A program made the translations under genes and the position numbers. A DNA stretch of 64,000 nt from an uncultured Eubacteriales bacterium (GTDB taxonomy: Bacteria > Bacillota > Clostridia > Oscillospirales > CAG-272): the NCBI GenBank assembly GCA_934467415.1, contig CAKSLQ010000011.1:1-64000 (forward strand). Reading direction: 5' to 3'. Below are positions 33,513 to 41,651 of this stretch, in pieces; position 1 is the first letter of the stretch, and the number at the start of each line of letters is the position of its first letter. The notes beneath the pieces are model-generated. The model worked only from the letters and a program-made list of their open reading frames with translations, did no database searches and had not been told where the DNA came from.

Positions 33513-35018
33513 CTATGACTGCCGCAGCGTCGCCAGCTTCATGACCGACTCCTGCGTTGCATCCCTGCCGTCGATCACGCCGGTCAGTCTGCCCTCGCTC
33601 ATGACCGCGATCCGGTCGCTGAGCTTCAGAATCTCCGCCATCTCGGAGGAGATCATGATGATGGATTTGCCTGCATCCGCCAGCTGCCGCAGCAGCTCGT
33701 AGATCTCATTTTTCGCACCGATGTCGATGCCGCGCGTCGGCTCGTCGAAGATCAGGATGTCGCAGTCGCGGAGCAGCCACTTTGCGATGATGACTTTCTG
33801 CTGGTTGCCGCCGGAGAGGAACTTGATCTTCTGTGCCGCGGACGGCGTCTTGATGCGCAGCCGCCCGATGTAGTCCTCCGCCGCCGCCGTGCAGGCCGCG
33901 CGGCGGACAACGCCGCTTTGACCGTAGCAAAAACGGTTGTAGGACGAAATCACGATGTTGTCGGTAACAGGCAGCGCCCCGAGAATGCCGAGCGCCTTGC
34001 GGTCCTCCGAAAGATACCCGATGCCGTGGCGCACCGCCGCCGTCGTGTTGCGGATGCGGACCGGCTTTCCGTTGATCCTGACCGTGCCGCTGTCCGGCAG
34101 GTCCGCGCCGAACAGTGCCCGCGCCACCTCGGTGCGTCCCGCCCCCATCAGACCCGAGAAGCCGAGGATCTCGCCGCGCCGCAGCTTGAAGGAAACGTCC
34201 TCAAACTTGCCGCGGCGGGTGAGGTGCTCCACCTCCAGGATGTAATCCTCCCCGAGCGCCCGCTCGGTCTTGGTCACATCGGTCTCCACCTCGCGGCCGA
34301 CCATCTTGGCGATGATCTCGTTGACCGTGATCTCCTGCATCGGCGAGGTCTGGATATAGCGGCCGTCACGCATGATCGTGATCTTGTCGCAGATGCGCTT
34401 CAGCTCGTCCATGCGGTGGGAGATATAGACGATCGCCATGCCGGAGGCCTTCAGCTTTTCGACCACGCGGAAGAGATCTTCGGTCTCCTCGTCGGTCAGC
34501 GCCGCCGTCGGCTCATCCATGATGAGGATCTTCGAGTTGTACGAGATCGCTTTCGCGATCTCCACCATCTGCTGCTTGGCCACCGAAAGCTCACGCACCC
34601 GCGTGGTGGGCGGAATTTTCACATGCAGCTCTTCCAGGTAGTGCGCGGCCTTTTCGTTCAGCACCTTGTCATGGACGAAGAAGGAGCGGCGCCCCTCGTT
34701 TTCACGATTGATGTACATGTTCTGCGCCACCGTCAGATGCGGCATCAGATTCAGTTCCTGATGGATCATGCAGATCCCGCTTTGCAGCGATTCGCGCGTG
34801 TTGGCGAAATCAACTTCCCTGTCCTCAAACAGGATCTGTCCCTCGTCTTTTCGGTAAATCCCGCAGAGAACCTTCATCAGCGTGGACTTGCCTGCGCCGT
34901 TTTCGCCAATCAGCCCGTGCACCTCGCCCTGCGCCAGCGTCAGCCGGCAGTCATCCAGGGCAAGTACGCCCGGAAACCGCTTTGTGATGTGTTCCATCCG
35001 TAAGATGACCTGATTCAC
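33513..35018 (-). CDS. Sugar ABC transporter, dual ATP-binding protein (RbsA type)
   Basis: 501 residues with two ABC domains in one chain, as in RbsA/MglA. First domain: GENGAGKSTLMKVLCG (Walker A), LSVAKQQMVEIAKA, ILIMDEPTAALTDEE. Second: GLMGAGRTEVARALFGA (degenerate Walker A), LSGGNQQKVIIAKWLLRD, ILIFDEPTRGIDIGAK. The GTG start at 35018 is chosen because AGAGGGG lies 7 bases upstream; an in-frame ATG at 34994 (MEHITKRFPG) has no such site, and the frame's upstream extension overlaps operators. First gene of a seven-gene operon running to 28131. Confidence 0.9.
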   Translation of the reverse strand: MNQVILRMEHITKRFPGVLALDDCRLTLAQGEVHGLIGENGAGKSTLMKVLCGIYRKDEGQILFEDREVDFANTRESLQSGICMIHQELNLMPHLTVAQNMYINRENEGRRSFFVHDKVLNEKAAHYLEELHVKIPPTTRVRELSVAKQQMVEIAKAISYNSKILIMDEPTAALTDEETEDLFRVVEKLKASGMAIVYISHRMDELKRICDKITIMRDGRYIQTSPMQEITVNEIIAKMVGREVETDVTKTERALGEDYILEVEHLTRRGKFEDVSFKLRRGEILGFSGLMGAGRTEVARALFGADLPDSGTVRINGKPVRIRNTTAAVRHGIGYLSEDRKALGILGALPVTDNIVISSYNRFCYGQSGVVRRAACTAAAEDYIGRLRIKTPSAAQKIKFLSGGNQQKVIIAKWLLRDCDILIFDEPTRGIDIGAKNEIYELLRQLADAGKSIIMISSEMAEILKLSDRIAVMSEGRLTGVIDGRDATQESVMKLATLRQS

Positions 35019-35160
35019 TGCACACCCCTCTTTCCATGTGTGAAATCCGTTTGCCGTGTTTTTCGTGCTTGCTCGTCGCGACCGCACCGCCTGCGTCTGG
35101 CGCCTTTGCACAGAACAAGCAGAACAATCCGTGTAATCCGCACGATCTTTCCTCCTCGAA

Positions 35161-35188
35161 GCGCAAACGTTTGCGCAAACGTTTGCGC
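35161..35188. promoter_or_regulatory. Tandem LacI-type operators in leader of the sugar operon
   Basis: Two overlapping perfect 16-bp palindromes GCGCAAACGTTTGCGC at 35161-35176 and 35173-35188. Their core GCAAACGTTTGC recurs in the leader of the LacI gene (36489-36500). They lie about 70-95 bases downstream of the predicted start site, so repression would be by roadblock rather than promoter occlusion. Confidence 0.75.
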
Positions 35189-35262
35189 GCTCGGGTAAAA
35201 ATAATAAAGGAAGCCGTGCTCTCCGCTTTTTTTGAACGCCGTCGTCCTTCATTTCTGTTTTC

Positions 35263-35291
35263 ATTATAGGAGTGGCATGTCATTTTGTCAA
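35263..35291 (-). promoter_or_regulatory. Consensus sigma-A promoter of the sugar operon
   Basis: Perfect TTGACA (35286-35291), 17-bp spacer, perfect TATAAT (35263-35268) on the minus strand. It gives a leader of roughly 240 bases that contains the LacI-type operators. Such a strong promoter fits control mainly by repression. Confidence 0.85.
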
Positions 35292-35375
35292 TAATGTTTG
35301 CGAAAAAAAATAATAATTGTGCATTGTGCACAGGCCGCTCCGCATTTGCTGATGCAATCTGAACAAGGGTTTATG

Positions 35376-35416
35376 GAAAAAGCGCGCTGTCAGCGATGCG
35401 ACGGCGCGCTTTTTCT
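35376..35416 (-). terminator. Terminator of the lacI-type gene
   Basis: AAAAAGCGCGC / GCGCGCTTTTT stem with an extended loop, 22 bp past the regulator's stop codon and about 85 bp ahead of the sugar-operon promoter. Confidence 0.7.
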
Positions 35417-35438
35417 GCGAATGATTCTGATTTTCCGG

Positions 35439-36455
35439 TCAGCGCGTCCCCTTGACTACCTCGCCGCAGGACTGCCGTTTGACCAGCAGCGGCGCGAGCG
35501 AAATGCGCTGCACGGGCGCCTGTCGGTTGCCGATCCGCTCCTTGAGCAGACGCAGCGCCTCAATGCCGATCTGATAGCAGGGCTGTGCCAGCGCTGTGAG
35601 GCGCGGTTCGAGATACTCCGCCCACTCAAAGTCGCCGAACGAGGCCAGCGCGACATCCTCCGGCACGCGCAGGCCGAGCCTTGTGAAAGCGCGCATGGCG
35701 CTGTACACCATGCGGTTGTTGGCGGCGATCCAGGCCGTCGGGCTGTTGCCCGACGTCATGGCGCGCAGGATCGCCTCGGTCAGCATATTCTTGCGGTAGT
35801 CGCCCGCGATCAGCCAGCTGTCGTTCTGCTCCAGGCGGCACTCGCGGATCACGTCGTTGTAGCCGCGGATGCGCTCCTCGGTGGTGCTGATGCCGCCGAA
35901 GCCCGCGAGAAAGCCGATCTTCCGGTAGCCGAGGCCGACCACGTAGCGCACGAGCAGCTTGGTGGACTCATAGTTCTCCACACCGACAAAGTCAAAGTCG
36001 CCGCCGATCGAGCGGTCGATCATCACGACGGGCACCTGCATCCGGCGCAGGTATTCCAGGCTGAATTTGTCCGAATCGCGGGTGGGCGACCAAATGATGC
36101 CGTCCACGCGGCGCTCGCAGAACGCACGGATGATCTCGTGCTCCTTCTGCGGATCCTCATCCGATGAAGAAACGAACACCTGATAGCCGTCCTTGCGCGC
36201 CTCGGTGTCAATGATGTGCACAACATCGGTGAAAAACTCGTTTTTGATGTCGGTGACCAGCAGGCCGATCGTCTGCGTCTGCGCCTGCTTCAGCCCCTTG
36301 GCCATCAGATTGGGGATGTAGCCGGTCTCCTCGATCGCGCGCAGCACCCGCTGCCTCGTGTCTTCATTGACGGGTCGCGTGCCGTTCAGCACGTGCGACA
36401 CCGTGGAGATCGAGACCTTGGCCAGGCGGGATACATCGTTGATGGTTGCTTTCAT
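35439..36455 (-). CDS. LacI-family transcriptional repressor
   Basis: 338 residues. The LacI helix-turn-helix is ATINDVSRLAKVSISTVSHV (residues 3-22) with the hinge GLKQAQTQTIGLLV. A periplasmic-binding-like effector domain follows (DRSIGGDFDFVGVENYESTK, ENNRM-type contacts, RPEDVALASFGD-like block). Start ATG 36455 has GGAG upstream. The identical palindrome in its own leader and in the leader of the sugar operon just downstream suggests it represses both. Confidence 0.9.
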   Translation of the reverse strand: MKATINDVSRLAKVSISTVSHVLNGTRPVNEDTRQRVLRAIEETGYIPNLMAKGLKQAQTQTIGLLVTDIKNEFFTDVVHIIDTEARKDGYQVFVSSSDEDPQKEHEIIRAFCERRVDGIIWSPTRDSDKFSLEYLRRMQVPVVMIDRSIGGDFDFVGVENYESTKLLVRYVVGLGYRKIGFLAGFGGISTTEERIRGYNDVIRECRLEQNDSWLIAGDYRKNMLTEAILRAMTSGNSPTAWIAANNRMVYSAMRAFTRLGLRVPEDVALASFGDFEWAEYLEPRLTALAQPCYQIGIEALRLLKERIGNRQAPVQRISLAPLLVKRQSCGEVVKGTR

Positions 36456-36488
36456 AGTGTTACTCCGATCCGATCGTCCGATCGCCGC

Positions 36489-36500
36489 GCAAACGTTTGC
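36489..36500. promoter_or_regulatory. LacI-type operator in leader of the repressor gene
   Basis: Perfect palindrome GCAAACGTTTGC, about 55 bases downstream of the predicted start site and 34 bp before the start codon. It is the same core as the tandem operators at 35161-35188, indicating autoregulation. Confidence 0.7.
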
Positions 36501-36554
36501 TTTCTCAGCCGTGTCCTGCCGCAATCCGCGTCCGTTATTTACTTATGTGTTTTT

Positions 36555-36583
36555 ATGGTAGCACATTTTTCCGCAATTTTCAA
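36555..36583 (-). promoter_or_regulatory. Promoter of the lacI-type gene
   Basis: TTGAAA (36578-36583), 17-bp spacer, TACCAT (36555-36560). The spacer/-10 part (GCGGAAAAATGTGCTACCAT) resembles the promoter region of the solute-binding protein gene at 46.4 kb. Confidence 0.6.
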
Positions 36584-36612
36584 GAGCGAATCCGAATTTC
36601 CGAAAAAGCTGC

Positions 36613-36646
36613 AAAAAGCCTGTGCAGAATCTGCGCAGGCTTTTTG
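36613..36646 (-). terminator. Terminator of the cytoplasmic GH43 gene
   Basis: AAAAAGCCTGTGCAG-aat-CTGCGCAGGCTTTTT with one mismatch-like G-U position, 10 bp past the stop codon. Confidence 0.8.
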
Positions 36647-36655
36647 CGGTACGGT

Positions 36656-38092
36656 TTACCGCCGGACGATGCTGCAGAGCTCGCCGAGGGCGGCGTCGCC
36701 GCCCTCGAAATGCAGCTCAAGCTTCTGCACGCGCACGTCGGCGGGCAGCCCTTCAAAACGGAGAACGGCGGGGCGCAGCGGGTCGTCGGCGGTAAAGGCG
36801 ACCGCATCCGTCGTGTAGGCGTCGTTGACAACGGCCGTCACCGCCGCGGGCAGACGCGCCGCATCGGGCGTGGCGTAAATCCACAGGCTGTGCAGCCGCA
36901 CGGGGTCGGCATAGGTCAGTGTCACGCTGCCGCTGTCGGCGGCAAACGCAAAAGCATCCCCGGTATTCTCCGCGGCAAACGGGATCACGCCGTCGGTCAG
37001 CGCACCGATCCTGCCGCCGCGCGTGCGGCAGGAGGAGGTGACCGTCACCCCGTCGGTCTGCCGGTACAGGCCGTGCGCACCGGAGGGGAGCGGCTGTACA
37101 AAATCCGAAGTCGGACCGTTGACTTTCAGCCTGCCGTCCGGGCGGAACACCAGACGGTCGATGCAGGGTGTGCGGTCGGCCTGCGGATTGACTGCCTGAT
37201 CCACGGCCGTCAGCGTATGGTACACGATGTAGTCTTCCGTGCCGTCCGGCGAACGCGTCAGGTTGCAGTGCCCCGTCCCAGCCGTGCTCTTGCCGTCGCC
37301 GACAAGAATCGGGTTCTCGGCCGCCTTGGTGTACGGGCCGAGCGGCGAGGCCGCCGTGGCGTAGCCGACGGCATAGTGGCGCGACGCATAGTAATTGGCG
37401 GTGAACAGCAGATAATACAGGCCGTTCCGCTTGAACGCGCAGGGCCCCTCATTCCAGATCACGCTGCCGCTCTTCAGCTCCCACGGAGATGTCGGCGTCG
37501 CCAGCAGCACCGGCTCGCCGATCGTGCCGCTGAGATCGGCGGCAAGCTCCACGCCGCAGGTCTCGCTGACGCGCTTATCCCCCCGGTAATTCTCGCAGTT
37601 GTCGCGGGCATAGAGCAGATAGACGCGGCCGTCGTCGTCAAACAGCAGGCTCGCGTCGATGACGCTGTAGCCGGGGGCAAAAAGCGGATGATCGTACACA
37701 TCGACAAAGGGGCCTGCCGGATGCTCCGCCTTCGCAAGGCCGATGCAGTGGCGCAGCTTGTTCACCGAGATGCTCTCGGGCGTCTTGTACGCCGCCGAAT
37801 ACACCATGTAATACGCGCCGCGGTATGCATAGACCTCGGGCGCCCAGTAGCAGGTCGTGCCGAAGGACTTCTCGGTCACCCGGTAGGCGTCGCCGAGCGG
37901 CGTCCAGCTGCTGAAGTCTTCGGACGACCAACAGGGGTAATGCCCTCTGCCGGTGCAGTACATGTAATATTTCTTCTCGGGCTCGTTATAAAGGATGAAC
38001 GGGTCGCCGATGCGCGAGATCTGCCGGTACGGGCTGGTGAAGCCGTCCGCGTCGGTCGGTGCGGTGTTCGGGATTTTGGTCAGTTCCTGCAT
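36656..38092 (-). CDS. Cytoplasmic GH43-type glycosidase (beta-xylosidase/arabinosidase-like)
   Basis: 478 residues, five-bladed propeller of GH43. Expected catalytic residues are all present: base D30 (SRIGDPFIL), pKa modulator D146 (YSVIDASLLF) and acid E215 (IWNEGPCAF). A C-terminal beta-sandwich of about 120 residues is present. No signal peptide, so it would act on imported oligosaccharides. It is closely related to the lipoprotein enzyme at 39828-41651. AAGGAGG precedes the start at 38092. Sugar specificity (xylose, arabinose or galactose) is not decided by sequence. Confidence 0.85.
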   Translation of the reverse strand: MQELTKIPNTAPTDADGFTSPYRQISRIGDPFILYNEPEKKYYMYCTGRGHYPCWSSEDFSSWTPLGDAYRVTEKSFGTTCYWAPEVYAYRGAYYMVYSAAYKTPESISVNKLRHCIGLAKAEHPAGPFVDVYDHPLFAPGYSVIDASLLFDDDGRVYLLYARDNCENYRGDKRVSETCGVELAADLSGTIGEPVLLATPTSPWELKSGSVIWNEGPCAFKRNGLYYLLFTANYYASRHYAVGYATAASPLGPYTKAAENPILVGDGKSTAGTGHCNLTRSPDGTEDYIVYHTLTAVDQAVNPQADRTPCIDRLVFRPDGRLKVNGPTSDFVQPLPSGAHGLYRQTDGVTVTSSCRTRGGRIGALTDGVIPFAAENTGDAFAFAADSGSVTLTYADPVRLHSLWIYATPDAARLPAAVTAVVNDAYTTDAVAFTADDPLRPAVLRFEGLPADVRVQKLELHFEGGDAALGELCSIVRR

Positions 38093-38124
38093 AGAGGCCT
38101 CCTTGACTGTTGGTTTATACATCC

Positions 38125-38153
38125 AGTATAACCCGCCGCACAGCTTTTTTCAA
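38125..38153 (-). promoter_or_regulatory. Promoter of the cytoplasmic GH43 gene
   Basis: TTGAAA (38148-38153), 17-bp spacer, TATACT (38125-38130). The -10 forms part of TTATAC-tggat-GTATAA, like the promoter at 43415-43443. Upstream lies CCCGAAAAAG, a fragment of the AraC-type half-site, without a second copy 21 bp away. Confidence 0.7.
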
Positions 38154-38198
38154 TCTTTTTCGGGTGTAAATTCCGCGCCGAAAATCCAACTGTAAAAT

Positions 38199-38235
38199 GA
38201 CAGAGACTCCCATTTTTGGAACGGGAGCCTCTGCG
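38199..38235 (-). terminator. Terminator of the DUF5696-GH43-SLH operon
   Basis: CAGAGACTCCC / GGGAGCCTCTG stem with an 11-base loop and one mismatch, 14 bp past the SLH gene's stop codon. Confidence 0.65.
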
Positions 38236-38246
38236 GAAAAACGCAG

Positions 38247-39791
38247 TCAGTTGGCTTTTGCGTCGCGCATGGCGGCAACGGCGATGCGCGTAAAGATGAC
38301 GCAGGCTTCGCCGCGCTTGATGTCATTCTGCGGGTTGTACTTGCCGCCCGCGCCGCCGACAATGCCCGCCTCGGCGAGCTTCTTGACGGCCGCCGCGGAG
38401 GGCAGCGTGTCGTTCATGTCGGAGAGCGTGTAGGTGCGGATCGCCGCATATTCGCTCTCGGGCAGGATGTTTGCAAAGACGATCGCCATCTCGCCGCGCG
38501 TGATGTTCCTGTTGTAGTCGGTGAACTGGCCGTCCCCAATGATGCCGCTTGTCACGCAGTATTCGACGTAGGGCATGTACCATGCCTCGCCTGCCGCCGC
38601 CGCGCGAACCTTTGTGCCGTTGTACGCGGTGTGGATGTTGGCCGCCGCGGTCAGCGCCTGCGCAACCGTAAACGTCCCCTCGGGTGAGAACGCGGATGCG
38701 CTCGTGCCGTTGGCCAGGCCGTATTCATACGCCGTCTTCACATATTCGAGCGACCAGTGGGACGCCACGTCTGCAAACTGGTTCCCATAGGTGCGCGTGG
38801 GCGCAAAGCCGCCCTGCTTATTGAGGGTGTCAAACGAGCTGCCGACCACGCCGAACGAGATCGTCTTACCGACGGCGGCGCTGTAATGCAGCGCAAAGCC
38901 CTCCGCCGACTTGTCCTCCGGCTTGCGGTCAAATGCGCCGAGCGTGCCGCCCGTCCAGTTGAGGACGAAGCGCTGCATCGAGATCGGCTTGTCGCTGCAT
39001 ACCAGGCGCTCGATGTGCGCATTGCCGCCGAGGTTCAGCGTGGTGTCGGTGTTGCCCGCCGAGACGCCGTTGACCGGCGCGATATACAGCGTGCCGATCT
39101 TGGCATCGCCCTCGACCGTGACGGTCGCCGCGCCCGAGAAGTCGGAGTTGGCAAAGCCGCGCGAATAGGCGGCAATGGTGATCCCCTCGCCGCTGCGCAC
39201 CGTAATCTCCACGGGGTCGCTGCCGCTGGCCTGCGGCTTGGCCCCGCCGATGGTCATCGCCTGCCCCATCTGATAGCCGCCGCAGATTGCAAACGCCGAA
39301 GCAAAGGATTTGCCGTCAAATTTCGCGCCGTCGCTGGTGATCGTGACGCCGGTGTCAATGGTGACGGGATAGTGGTTGGCGATGACGAAGAAGTAGTTGT
39401 CGAGCAGGTGGAAATCAAGGTCGCGGAACACATATGCGCCCGCGCACATGAAGCGCTGCCCGGAGACGGTGTACTTCGCGCCCTGCGCGCGGTAGTCCAC
39501 ACCGTCATACACGGCGGTGATCGTCACCGTGCCGGAAAATTCCTCCGTGTAGGCGAAGAACGTGGTCTGCTTAAATTCGCCGACGAGCACCACCGTGGCG
39601 TCGTCGCGCGAGAGGTCGAGCGCATCCATCGCCGTGGTCAGTCTGCCGATCGGCGCGTCCGGCGACGAGCCGTCACCCGTGCCGCCCGTGGCGAGAAAGA
39701 CCACATTGTCCGCCGCGGCCGCCGCAAGGGACAGCGCAAACAGCGAGAGGACAAGCAGGAAAAGGGAAACCAGCATCCGGTTGTGTTTCAT
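38247..39791 (-). CDS. SLH-domain surface protein with beta-helix-type N-terminal domain
   Basis: 514 residues. A signal peptide (about 1-27) and VVFLATGGTGDGSSPDAP begin a beta-helix-type domain to about residue 335. Three SLH repeats close the protein: QFADVASHWSLEYVKTAYEY, the YVEYCVTSGIIGDGQ region with ITRGEMAIVFANIL, and LSDMNDTLPSAAAVKKLAEA. SLH repeats bind secondary cell-wall polymer, so the beta-helix is displayed on the cell wall. It is the last gene of an operon with the DUF5696-like protein and the GH43 lipoprotein; AAAGGAG precedes its start. Confidence 0.85.
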   Translation of the reverse strand: MKHNRMLVSLFLLVLSLFALSLAAAAADNVVFLATGGTGDGSSPDAPIGRLTTAMDALDLSRDDATVVLVGEFKQTTFFAYTEEFSGTVTITAVYDGVDYRAQGAKYTVSGQRFMCAGAYVFRDLDFHLLDNYFFVIANHYPVTIDTGVTITSDGAKFDGKSFASAFAICGGYQMGQAMTIGGAKPQASGSDPVEITVRSGEGITIAAYSRGFANSDFSGAATVTVEGDAKIGTLYIAPVNGVSAGNTDTTLNLGGNAHIERLVCSDKPISMQRFVLNWTGGTLGAFDRKPEDKSAEGFALHYSAAVGKTISFGVVGSSFDTLNKQGGFAPTRTYGNQFADVASHWSLEYVKTAYEYGLANGTSASAFSPEGTFTVAQALTAAANIHTAYNGTKVRAAAAGEAWYMPYVEYCVTSGIIGDGQFTDYNRNITRGEMAIVFANILPESEYAAIRTYTLSDMNDTLPSAAAVKKLAEAGIVGGAGGKYNPQNDIKRGEACVIFTRIAVAAMRDAKAN

Positions 39792-39827
39792 TTTACATAC
39801 TCCTTTACGCAGAAATTTCGGTATTCT

Positions 39828-41651
39828 TTATTTTTGCTGCTCGGCAACGACCACGATCTCGCAGAGGGTCGCCGTGCCGGAAGCAGCGGGTGCCGCCTCA
39901 AAATACAGCTTCACCGTCTTTGTCTGTGTCCCCTCCGGCAGATTGCCGCAGGTCAGCACCACGGGGGTCTGCCCCTCAACGGCGGAAAAATTCTTCGCAC
40001 GCAGGCGGTAGGTATCGTCCAGCACCGCCGAGACGTTCTTCGGCGAGAGGGTCGCATGCTCCGTGCCGAAGATCCACAGCGCCGACAGCTCGACCGCGCT
40101 GTCAAACTCCAGCGTGATGCAGCCGTCCGCCGTGACCTCAAAGCGATAGAGATCCGCGTCGCCGAGCTTGCCTGTGACGACACCGTCGAGCAGGTTTTCC
40201 GCGCTGCCGTTCAGCGTCGGGTAGCTTGACGTGATCTTCACGCCGCTGTATTTCTTATAGAGCCCGTTTGCCCCCGATGGGATCGGCTGCATGTAGACGG
40301 AAGGCCCGCTGACCGCGAGGCTGCCGTCGGGGCGCACGACCAGCTTGTCAAAGCAGGGGGTTCGGTTCGCCACGGGATTGGTGGTCTGCGTCACGTCGGC
40401 GTGGGAATGGTACACAAGGTACAGCTCGGTGCCGTCCGGCGAACGCGTGACACTGCAATGCCCCGTTCCCGAGGTCTTTTTGCCGTCACCGATCAGGATC
40501 GGGTTCTCCGCCGCCTTTTTGTATGTACCGAGCGGTGCGGACGCCGTGGCGTAGCCGACCGAATAGGCTGCGGAGGCATAATAGTTGGCGGTGAACAACA
40601 GATAATACGTCCCGTTTTGCTTGAATACGCAGGGACCCTCGTTCCAGAGTGTGCTGCCGCTCTTCAGCTCCCACGCCGACGTCGGCGTGGCGAGCAGCAC
40701 CGGCTCGCCGACCGTGCCGCTGAGGTCGGACGCAAGCTCGATCCCGTAGACCTGGCTTGTTTTCTTGCCGTTCACCACATTCTCGGAGCAGTCGCGCGCA
40801 TAGTAGAGATAGATCCTGCCGTCGTCGTCAAAGAGCAGGCTTGCGTCAATGACGCTGTAGTCCGGCGCAAACAGCGGATGGTCGTACACATCGGTGAAGG
40901 GACCTGCGGGATTGTCCGCTTTGGCCAGCCCGATAGAGTGACGCAGCCCCGTCGAGGACAGGCTGCCCTCGACCTTGCGCGCCGCCGAATAGACCATGTA
41001 GTACGCGCCGTTCCATTTGTAGACCTCGGGCGCCCAGTAGTTCTGCGTGCCGAAGGACTTCTCGGTCTCGGTATAGGCGTCGCCGAGCTCCGTCCAGCTC
41101 TTGAAGGTGTCGGAGGACCAGCAGCGGAATTTGCCGCCCGTGCAGTACATGTAATACTTGCCGGATGCCTCGTCGTACAGCACAAAGGGGTCGCCGATGT
41201 GCGAGATCTGCCGGTAGGGGCTGACAAAATAGTCCGCACCGTTTTGCCGGCTGTTTGCAATGTCAATCAGTTCGTTCACTTTCTTCTCCGTTGTCGCACT
41301 TGTTGCCGCGGTTGTATCTGCCGCGCTTGTAGCCGTACTTGTGGCCGTACTTGTTGCTTCGGCGGTTGCCGCCGTCGCGGTTGTCTCCGTCGTCGCTTCC
41401 GGCGGTTCGGTCGTCGCCGCAGGCGTCCCGGCCGTGGCGGGCGCGCTTGTCGCGTCCGTGTCGGTCGTCACCTCTGCGGAGGCGGTCGTCACCTCTGCGG
41501 AGACGGTCGTCTCCTCTGCGGAGGCGGTCGGCGCCGATGTGTCCGCCGACGATGCGGGCGGCTGCGTATCCGGTGCGGGCTTCTCCCCGCAGCCGGGCAG
41601 CGCGAGCGCCGCCGCAAGCAGGCAGAGCGCAATGATCTTTCTTTGTTTCAT
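39828..41651 (-). CDS. GH43-type glycosidase lipoprotein with Thr/Ala-rich linker
   Basis: 607 residues. Lipobox LPGC gives lipid anchor C21. Residues 26-122 are a low-complexity linker of Thr, Ala, Ser and Glu, partly built from repeats of SAEVTT at DNA level. The GH43 domain follows, with base D154 (SHIGDPFVL), modulator D269 (YSVIDASLLF) and acid E338 (LWNEGPCVF), then a C-terminal beta-sandwich. It is a surface counterpart of the cytoplasmic enzyme at 36656-38092. Its ATG overlaps the stop of the upstream gene as ATGA, so translation is coupled. Confidence 0.85.
   Translation of the reverse strand: MKQRKIIALCLLAAALALPGCGEKPAPDTQPPASSADTSAPTASAEETTVSAEVTTASAEVTTDTDATSAPATAGTPAATTEPPEATTETTATAATAEATSTATSTATSAADTTAATSATTEKKVNELIDIANSRQNGADYFVSPYRQISHIGDPFVLYDEASGKYYMYCTGGKFRCWSSDTFKSWTELGDAYTETEKSFGTQNYWAPEVYKWNGAYYMVYSAARKVEGSLSSTGLRHSIGLAKADNPAGPFTDVYDHPLFAPDYSVIDASLLFDDDGRIYLYYARDCSENVVNGKKTSQVYGIELASDLSGTVGEPVLLATPTSAWELKSGSTLWNEGPCVFKQNGTYYLLFTANYYASAAYSVGYATASAPLGTYKKAAENPILIGDGKKTSGTGHCSVTRSPDGTELYLVYHSHADVTQTTNPVANRTPCFDKLVVRPDGSLAVSGPSVYMQPIPSGANGLYKKYSGVKITSSYPTLNGSAENLLDGVVTGKLGDADLYRFEVTADGCITLEFDSAVELSALWIFGTEHATLSPKNVSAVLDDTYRLRAKNFSAVEGQTPVVLTCGNLPEGTQTKTVKLYFEAAPAASGTATLCEIVVVAEQQK

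Noticed and set aside
35161..35188. Repeated GCAAACGTTTGC as a possible CRISPR or origin (DnaA-box) signal
   Set aside because: It is a perfect LacI-type palindrome placed in leaders of a sugar operon and its repressor; an operator explains it better.
35298..36167. Plus-strand frame of 289 codons across the lacI region
   Set aside because: Antisense to the LacI gene; product lacks motifs and the minus-strand gene has a clear helix-turn-helix and ribosome site.
41455..41530. Short tandem DNA repeats (CACCTCTGCGGAGGCGGTCGT type), possible CRISPR or VNTR
   Set aside because: They encode the SAEVTT-like repeats in the Thr/Ala linker of the GH43 lipoprotein. They are in frame and have no spacers.
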